Assembly (NCBI GenBank): GCA_015179025.1
Contig: WHUX01000465.1
Coordinates: 1 to 24,714 of the forward strand
From: Terfezia claveryi
Lineage: Eukaryota > Ascomycota > Pezizomycetes > Pezizales > Pezizaceae
Reading direction: 5' to 3'
DNA: 24,714 bases
Every line of letters starts with the position of its first letter. Position 1 is the stretch's first letter. The translations under genes and the position numbers were made by a program. The notes beneath the pieces are model-generated. The model ran no database searches. It saw only the letters and a program-made list of their open reading frames with translations, and was not told where the DNA came from. Positions 19,671 to 24,714 of the stretch are shown here, piece by piece.

Positions 19671-19730
19671 CAATCCTTGGCCGCATAGGAATATTAAGTA
19701 TAAAAAAAAAAAAAAAAACAATCCTTGGCC
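19671..19730 (+). mobile_element. 36-bp poly(A)-ended insertion with 12-bp duplication
   Basis: CAATCCTTGGCC occurs at 19671-19682 and again at 19719-19730. Between them lie 19 bp (GCATAGGAATATTAAGTAT) and A17. This is what target-primed reverse transcription would leave if it stopped after a few bases. A caveat is that CCTTGGCC is already repeated just upstream (about 19645-19668), so one of the copies could be part of that short tandem array. Confidence 0.55.
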
Positions 19731-20285
19731 CACAAACCATTGGCTCACAATTCGTATCCTCTAGTCTGGTTGGCACCCCTCTACCCACCAGACTACCTTC
19801 TACCTATGGAGCAAAGAAAGCCCTTACCTTCATCTTGTTGCGTCTAAATTCAATGCCGCGATCAGCCAGCTGGAGCCACTGCGATTACGCTAGCAAGAAC
19901 AACAAGAGGAGGCTGGGGATTTTGTTTCTCTGTACGGAGTTAAGGGTTACCCCGGGCAATGCTTCCTAGTTCAAGTACGATATCGGCACGCAACAACAGA
20001 TAACGTATAGACAGACTAATATAATTCAACAACCACAGGAAGCGATGACAAACTCCATCCCCCTTTTACCGCCTTTACTCCTAGATAGACTTAAAGAATA
20101 CATGCTCCTTTACATACATCGCATCATCCTACAGTTGGTGCATGGATAGAGAAGACCGTAGCTGTTAGGTTGGTGAAGCATCGCGAGGCCTTTTCATCCT
20201 AGATCCCAAGAACCTCAGCAAGGAATTGCAGTCGCCATTGACGGACCTGCTTGGACTGTGAGCGGTGACAGACGGACGAGAAGGC
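19731..20285. other. No gene recognised; small inverted motif
   Basis: TAGTCTGGT (19762-19770) and ACCAGACTA (19787-19795) form a perfect 9-bp stem with a 16-bp loop; the first arm extends into the recurring TAGTCTGGTTGGCAC motif. The remainder may include the LTR or leader of the gypsy element whose gag starts near 20286, but no LTR boundary is visible. Confidence 0.35.
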
Positions 20286-21520
20286 AAGTCTCTAAGGTTC
20301 TCTCAGTGGAAGAGGAATCAGAGAAGGAAGAAGAGAACGAAGAGGAGGAGAACGAAGAGTAGGAGAACGAAGAAGAAGAGAAGAAGAGGAAGAGAGACAG
20401 GCACAGCCATCACAACAAGCTAGCACTCAGCAAGCGAGTACTCAGTAGGCCTGGGCACGAGACGTCTCGAGACAAGACGGGGCCAGGTCTCAAGACTTTT
20501 GGATATCGAGCACCAGACAACACAATCATAATTATATTCGACCTTGCTAGCTAGCTACCTAGTTATTATCAATCATCATCATCTTCGACTTCGACGTCAA
20601 TTTCCTCTTCTATACCCTTTTCTGCTAAACCTGGCTCTAAAATCATCTGGGGTATGAGCAAGCGACATGGAAATTTGGCTCATTGTGCTGATTGTTGATG
20701 CAGTACAGATATGTAGTGCAGATAATGAGCGGAGAAAGAGTATAATGAACGGAAAAAGAGAGAAGGAATCTCTACCTTCAAGTACCGAATAATACATATT
20801 TACAAGTGAAGGCCATCGTAGGCTGCTAAACTGATTGTCGCAACCCATAAAAAGATCTTCACAGCCACTGAAAAATTTTCGCAGCCAATGAAAACTTTTC
20901 ACAAAAAGTCTTGAGATGTCTCGTCTCATAAGTCTCGAGACTTAGTCTCGAGATGTCTCATCTCGTGCCCAGGCCTAGCACTCAGCAAGCGAGCACTCAG
21001 CAAGCGAACTCTTAACAAGCAGCAATGACGAAGCTTCTGCAGTCCAAGTATATCAGGCTAGAGCAGCTCAAAATGTTCGACGGCAATCCAGCCGAATTCG
21101 ACAGTTTTGACAATGCAATCAGGCAATGGTGTAGGTATCAGGACTGGCATGCCTCTATATCATAGCGGCAATGTCATTGGGGACCCTGAATCGGGCTACG
21201 AATACGTCAGTCGAGATGACCCTGAAGGGGTAAGCAACTACATACTAGGCAAACGTATGGTAGCAGCAATCTCCTCGAGACTTGAGGAGACAGCTCTAAA
21301 GTGGTGGGAGGACTACAACTCGAGCAAGGGAATGCTTACCTCAATTGTTGGAGAAAGAACGAAGAGATGGAGAGCCCTCCCAGGGATGGTGTTCCAACGG
21401 GAGTGGTAGAAGTATGGTTAAGAGATCTATTAAAGAAGCAGTTCAGTGCGGACGTTGACGCGAGAGAAGCAGAGCTGGAATTGGAGCGTTTTATGTGGAA
21501 GCCATTCGAACTGTTTTGCC
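20286..21520 (+). pseudogene. Gypsy-type Gag relic, interrupted by a hAT element
   Basis: Gag would form the retrotransposon's particle. The N-terminal part is highly charged (EEEERRVGERRRREEEERQA, about 20335-20406), followed by SQQASTQQASTQ to 20445, where a 532-bp hAT element sits. On the far side the same repeat resumes (QQASTQQA), then TAA at 21013-21015, MTKLLQSKYIRLEQLKMFDG (21024 on) and NPAEFDSFDNAI, the F-D-G start of a retrotransposon Gag domain. After a frameshift comes SSRLEETALKWWEDYNS (about 21270-21321, the A-x-x-W-W block), and after another VEVWLRDLLKKQFSADVD (about 21405-21460, the F/W-x-x-x-L-x-x-x-F block). No zinc knuckle, protease or RT follows; the relic stops near 21520. 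Confidence 0.72.
20446..20977. mobile_element. Non-autonomous hAT-type element, 532 bp
   Basis: Terminal inverted repeats TAGGCCTGGGCACGAGA (17 bp, perfect at both ends) and an 8-bp duplication, GTACTCAG (20438-20445) and GCACTCAG (20978-20985), one mismatch apart. TIR start, TIR length and 8-bp duplication are those of the hAT superfamily. Subterminal regions are full of GTCTCGAGAC-type palindromes, plausible transposase binding sites. A minus-strand frame of 110 codons (20597-20929) lacks recognisable transposase motifs. Confidence 0.88.
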
Positions 21521-21521
21521 T

Positions 21522-22035
21522 TACTTGGCAACTCGCGAGTTACCCTGATATACAGTTGTTTCCGCAGTCTTGCCCGCTAACTCGCGAGTTTCCCATATAT
21601 TCAAGTGCTGTATCTGACACAATTTAGTGAGATGAGACTGCACCACTTTATCAATTTTTTGGACTTGAGGTGTGCGAGGTTTTCCATGTTTGATTTTAAT
21701 ACTTCCATATCTCATAGTAAGTGCTCAATTCCCTTAAATCCACCACTATTATCCGATCGTAAAATGTTAAATTAGCTATAAAGCTGAATCCATAATGTCA
21801 TTGCAGATGTAACAGACTCCGACTAATAATATTAGTATCATATTACGTGTATTACTGAGTTTAACTTACCATTTTATCTTCTAATGGAACAACCACGTAC
21901 CATATGGTCTTTTATATGACAGATCCATTTATATTGTCCATAATCAGGCTCATGGCGCATATCAGTTAGATTAACTAAACCTCGTTCAATATCTCTATAT
22001 TTTTCTATTAATTCAAGTGCGTTATGAATCAAATA
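21522..22035 (-). pseudogene. KRBA2/Ginger-type integrase fragment with a 47-bp intron
   Basis: An integrase (DDE) would join element DNA to target DNA. Minus strand, exon 1 (about 22025-21870): ALELIEKYRDIERGLVNLTD, MRHEPDYGQYKWICHIKDH, then after a one-base shift WYVVVPLEDKM. LTDMRHEPD holds the first catalytic Asp; Y-K-W-I-x-H-x-x-D-H is typical of the KRBA2-like/Ginger integrase group. Exon 2 (21822-21522): SESVTSAMTLWIQLYS, a stop, then FNILRSDNSGGFKGIEHLL (second Asp in S-D-N), a frameshift and KIKHGKPRTPQVQ, the h-G-x-P-R-x-P-Q block before the catalytic Glu. That Glu is not clearly present. The family is known from motifs by eye; the intron joins the halves in frame. The gene is truncated at both ends. 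Confidence 0.65.
21823..21869 (-). other. 47-bp intron within the integrase fragment
   Basis: On the minus strand the intron reads GTAAGT at the donor, TACTAAT eight bases before the end, and ATTATTAG at the acceptor: a textbook short fungal intron. Splicing joins PLEDKM to SESVTSAM with no frame change. Unspliced, the stretch has in-frame stops. Confidence 0.7.
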
Positions 22036-22050
22036 CAGTAATTAAATAAA

Positions 22051-22118
22051 TTGCCCGCGGGGGGCATAGTAGGTACTTATGATTGCTGCCCGCGGGCGGC
22101 CGATGCCCGCGAGCGGCC
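22051..22118. repeat. Three GC-rich TGCCCGCG blocks in AT-rich DNA
   Basis: TTGCCCGCGGGGGGC (22051-22065), CTGCCCGCGGGCGGCC (22086-22101) and ATGCCCGCGAGCGGCC (22103-22118); the last two are in tandem, 17 bp apart. They bound the upstream end of the integrase fragment and stand out from the AT-rich flanks. Confidence 0.7.
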
Positions 22119-22279
22119 CAGAATATATACGCACTCCAAACATATTTATGAAAGCAGATAGCGCAAGTAATTAAACATCAAATAAAGAGCCAAATGGAAC
22201 TCAGTTATGAGGAGTCCGACATGTGCGTAAGTAGGCATTGACCAATTCCTCCCCAATTCTTAGTCCAACATCGGTTATG

Positions 22280-22331
22280 GCTGGCACAGATCTTTTCACA
22301 TGTTTAAAAAAAAAAAAAAGCTGGCACAGAT
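22280..22331 (+). mobile_element. 28-bp poly(A)-ended insertion with 12-bp duplication
   Basis: GCTGGCACAGAT occurs at 22280-22291 and 22320-22331, with CTTTTCACATGTTT plus A14 between. No other copy of the 12-mer is nearby, so the duplication is a good target-site duplication. 22332-22582 beyond it is AT-rich with a short direct repeat (AAGAG.ATATATTTTGACAGT, about 22348 and 22379) and no gene. Confidence 0.65.
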
Positions 22332-22582
22332 ATTGCCATAGCATACACAAGAGTATATATTTTGACAGTTTATTAACAAGAGCATATATTTTGACAGTTC
22401 CATTAGCAATACTGCATTATTTACAACCCTATCTATGTATGTATTATGAATATTATTCTATAAGGATATTATTCTATAGGATGTTGACGTAGATGTTGTG
22501 CGAGAGAGGATAGGGATAGATCGGGTATACTAGCTTAGATTGGCAATACCCTCCATATTATTCAGAACTGTGATATATGTCT

Positions 22583-22659
22583 GGAGTTCATGCGTCTGTA
22601 TTCTACCAGTATGATCGGGGCGTGCCAACCAGAGCCTGTGTTCGATTCCCAGTAGCTCC
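22583..22659 (+). tRNA. tRNA-like sequence, probably a SINE head or decayed tRNA
   Basis: A 77-bp span. GGAGTTC (22583-22589) pairs with TAGCTCC (22653-22659) in six of seven positions as an acceptor stem. CTGTG-TTCGATT-CCCAG (22636-22652) is a T arm with one mismatch, and TGTTCGATTCC nearly matches the pol III B box GGTTCRANTCC. A credible D arm and anticodon arm are not visible, so this is unlikely to be a working tRNA. Confidence 0.35.
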
Positions 22660-22742
22660 GTAAAGGGCTAAAAGAATTTTCCTCTAGCAGAGCTAGATAA
22701 AGTGACTTATTGGCTTTAAATCTGTACTTGTAGTTAAAGTTT

Positions 22743-22765
22743 AATTGGCAACGAAGTTGCCAATT
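22743..22765. repeat. 10-bp stem-loop
   Basis: AATTGGCAAC, loop GAA, GTTGCCAATT: a perfect 10-bp stem, about 85 bp downstream of the tRNA-like sequence and about 180 bp before the gypsy LTR. It ends in TTTTT on the plus strand, but nothing shows that it acts as a terminator. Confidence 0.6.
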
Positions 22766-22821
22766 TTTAAATTGGAACCAAGTTTGTTTTAATTCATTAG
22801 ATATCTTGCACGCTAATGCTA

Positions 22822-22892
22822 TCTTGGTGAATATTGGCAAATCTTGGCAAATCTTGGTGAATATTGGCAAATATTGGCAAATATTAGCAAGG
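22822..22892. repeat. 10-bp tandem repeat TATTGGCAAA
   Basis: About seven copies of a 10-bp unit (TATTGGCAAA, variants TCTTGGCAAA and TCTTGGTGAA), ending about 30 bp before the LTR. The unit shares TTGGCAA with the stem-loop at 22743. Confidence 0.85.
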
Positions 22893-23249
22893 GCAACCAT
22901 GTGATTTGAGGGCAGCCATGTTGTTACGAACCCTCCCGAATTACGATCCTGACTCCGGTAACACTGGCAACCCACGCACTTGCCAATACCGACCACATGA
23001 ACACCCAGACCTTGTACCGCTGATACCATTCATATCGCCGGTAACTAATATATTTACCGGACCCCCGTCACCTGGAAGCCTAGGCTTCGCCTATGCCCTT
23101 GCACCATGACCATGACCCTGAGTGATATCGCCGACAACCCACGCACTTGCTAAAGAATATCACGTAACTATGTTCTCGACCCTGCCTCTCCTGGCTAGCC
23201 GACATCTGACCGCATCCCGGAAGTCCTAGTCACTCGCTTATGGGTTGAT

Positions 23250-23465
23250 ATTTGAGAGTCGAACCAAAACTGGCACGATTCTCAAACTAGGAACTACCTC
23301 TGGAAAACCTCGAACCTTATTTGACCCAAACCTTATTTTGAGAGTCGAACCAAAACTGGCACGACTCTCAGATTTAGGAAATACCCGGAAACCCTCGAAC
23401 CTTATTTTGACCCAAACCTTATTTGAGAGTCGAACCAAAACTGGCACGACTCTCAGATTGGGAAC
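23250..23465. repeat. Tandem repeat of about 86 bp inside the LTR, 2.5 copies
   Basis: TTTGAGAGTCGAACCAAAAC recurs at about 23251, 23337 and 23422, each followed by TGGCACGA.TCTCA, a variable stretch and CTCGAACCTTATTT. GAGAGTCG and CGACTCTC form an inverted pair within each unit. Confidence 0.88.
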
Positions 23466-23558
23466 CACCTCCTCTTGCTCAAAACTCTTTCCTTAGCTTA
23501 TCAGAAATTTCACCTTCGCTTATGTACAATTCTTCAGGCCTTCTGTTCGTACCAGCAT

Positions 23559-23770
23559 TATCCGTTATTTGCCAGACGCCTCGTTCTCGACGATCTCACA
23601 GGATCCGTGTATCCATGAGCTGGCTTGCGCGTTCATCTTCTGTTAGTTGGTTTGCATGCTTGTTATCCGTTATTGCCAGACGCCTGTTCTCGACGATCTC
23701 ACAGGATCCGTATATCCATGAGCTGGCTTGCGTGTCCTTCTTCCGTTAGTCGGTTTGCATGCTTGTGCTT
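23559..23770. repeat. Tandem repeat of about 105 bp inside the LTR, two copies
   Basis: TTATCCGTTATTGCCAGACG starts units at 23559 and about 23664; both contain CTCGACGATCTCACAGGATC and GGTTTGCATGCTTG, followed by a partial third copy of the end (GCTTGCGTGTCCTTCTTCC, 23767 on). The copies are about 93 percent identical by eye, so this is a recent duplication. Confidence 0.88.
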
Positions 23771-23861
23771 GCGTGTCCTTCTTCCATTATGCTGATGATA
23801 TAATTTGTCTAGACTGTTGTGTTAGCCAAAAGGGTGTTGTTCGAGATGGAGACAGGATCTC

Positions 23862-23868
23862 TATAAAA
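23862..23868 (+). promoter_or_regulatory. TATA box of gypsy LTR
   Basis: TATAAAA, about 380 bp upstream of the Gag start and downstream of the tandem arrays. Transcription would start roughly 25-100 bp further on and give an R region beginning near 23890-23960. Confidence 0.5.
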
Positions 23869-24066
23869 GAAGCCTGTCCTTGCCGCCTGTGTTCTGTTTC
23901 TTTCCTCTTCACACAACAACTTGTCTACCTTCCTGTACCTAGTTGTTATACGAATATATCTGCACCACTGTTCTTGAGTGTAGCTCAGACTACCTCGCCT
24001 TCTCGACCTTGACCTCGATACCTCGCTCGACTTTGGTTTCACCCGAAGTCCCTAGACACCTGATCA

Positions 24067-24134
24067 CACACGTAGAGCTCCCTACGTGTGCGATACCTCG
24101 ACACTCGCGTCCATCACCTGCGATCGCAGGTGAT
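24067..24134 (+). promoter_or_regulatory. Two adjacent hairpins in the gypsy leader
   Basis: First stem CACACGTAG/CTACGTGTG (24067-24075 and 24082-24090) with loop AGCTCC. Second, a perfect 22-bp palindrome at 24113-24134 with half-site ATCACCTGCGA. Both would lie in the 5' part of the transcript, where retroelement dimerisation or packaging signals are often found; that function is inference. Confidence 0.6.
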
Positions 24135-24242
24135 ACCCCGAACCAGAATAAGTCATTGTTTACCGCGTCGACACGGGAATTACCTTCCAACCTCCATCCA
24201 TAATATTTTGTTGCATCCATATAGTCTCCGCTACAAATAAAT

Positions 24243-24714
24243 ATGTCCGAAGCATATAGAGGCCTCCGCCTCCGCTCCACCTTCTGAAATTGCTATATGG
24301 CGTACCTTGGTCGCTGCCCTCCGAACTGACAATACTCCTCTTCTGCTCTACCACATATTCCTGCAGGAACTCCTGCCTCATTTTTTACCGCCATTCATGC
24401 AGCCCACGGTGCCGGCATACAGTCAGCATGCGGAGTACCATCAACTTTCGCTCAACCACTCACAGGCACTTCTACCTCAACTGAGTCACTCTGGATCTAT
24501 TATAACCGCGGATATCAGTATGGCTTAACCCTCCCAAGCCTCCTCCATGACCGCGCTTCGGCGCCTACCTCCACTGTGCCCTAAAGTCCATGAGCCTGAG
24601 AATTTTGATGGCACTCGATCAAAATTCACTCGATTTCTCACCAAGCTTTCTTTGGTGTTCTCCTCCGATCCCTCATGATATACTAGTGAAAAATTGCCTA
24701 TGCTGCTTTCTACC
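24243..24714 (+). pseudogene. Gypsy Gag, N-terminal part, runs off window
   Basis: The likely start is ATG 24243 (MSEAYRG), followed by a frameshift into a frame that reads ASASAPPSEIAIWRTLVAAL and on to 24525. TAA at 24526-24528 sits in a Gln/Ser/Pro context (SMA*PSQ), so it is probably a converted CAA. The same frame continues with RRLPPLCPKVHEPENFDGTR and FTRFLTKLSLVFSSDPS at about 24557-24675, the P-x-x-F-D-G-x-x-x-x-F-x-x-F-L start of a retrotransposon Gag domain. Another stop (TGA, about 24678) follows. Length and fold agree with fungal gypsy Gag. The rest, with any zinc knuckle and Pol, lies right of the window. Confidence 0.75.

Larger units (their letters stand above)
22922..24205 (+). 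mobile_element. 5' LTR and leader of a second gypsy element
   Basis: TGTTACGAACCC at 22922 is a typical LTR start (TG..., often TGTTACG in fungal gypsy LTRs). A TATA box (23862-23868) and a Gag frame (24243 on) follow in the right order. The 3' boundary of the LTR is not resolved; a candidate is the CA of TTGTTGCA at about 24205, but no convincing primer-binding site is seen and the second LTR is outside the window. The unusual length comes from two internal tandem arrays. Confidence 0.55.

Noticed and set aside
22583..22659. A functional tRNA gene
   Set aside because: T arm and acceptor are plausible, but D arm and anticodon arm cannot be folded and the A box is missing.

Overview
The window looks like repeat-rich, gene-poor DNA from a filamentous fungus, most likely an ascomycete (Pezizomycotina). 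The case rests on three things: Tad1-like LINE retrotransposons that carry an RNase H domain, very short introns (47 and 80 bp) with GT-AG ends and in one case a TACTAAT branch point, and conserved glutamine codons that have become TAA, as repeat-induced point mutation (RIP, C to T at CpA) would do. A truffle-like or similarly TE-bloated genome would fit, but that is inference. No intact housekeeping gene was found. Almost everything recognisable is a broken transposable element (TE).

Layout. 1-2365 is the 3' part of a LINE on the plus strand (reverse transcriptase, RNase H, 3' UTR, A19 tail), inserted directly into a Ty1/copia relic (2366-2920). Decayed tandem repeats and a 24-bp minisatellite follow (2745-3596). 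3617-5469 is a large foldback element whose arms carry a 96-bp tandem repeat with an exact period. 5672-5864 is T/G-rich simple sequence ending in T19G11. 5992-7551 is a second inverted-repeat element with arms of about 350 bp. 7661-11200 is a minus-strand LINE, cut at its upstream side by a third inverted-repeat element (11213-14050) that itself holds a LINE 3' fragment. 14055-14690 is a GC-rich island followed by a purine-rich tract.

15548-15790 and 19472-19640 are two more minus-strand LINE 3' ends, sharing a tail with the one at 7661. Between them lies the only gene-like locus (16611-18841): a Ser/Pro-rich N-terminus, an 80-bp intron, a Uma2-like PD-(D/E)XK nuclease-fold core and a charged C-terminal tail, broken by several frameshifts and stops. 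Then come a gypsy gag relic (20286-21520) interrupted by a 532-bp hAT-type element (20446-20977), and a minus-strand integrase fragment of the KRBA2/Ginger type with a 47-bp intron (21522-22035). Last is a second gypsy element with its LTR from 22922 and its gag running off the right edge.

Most interesting: the foldback element, the decayed nuclease-fold gene, two tiny poly(A) insertions each flanked by a 12-bp duplication (19683-19718 and 22292-22319), the conserved hairpin at LINE 3' ends, and the intron-bearing integrase. All family calls were made by reading motifs by eye; no database search was run.
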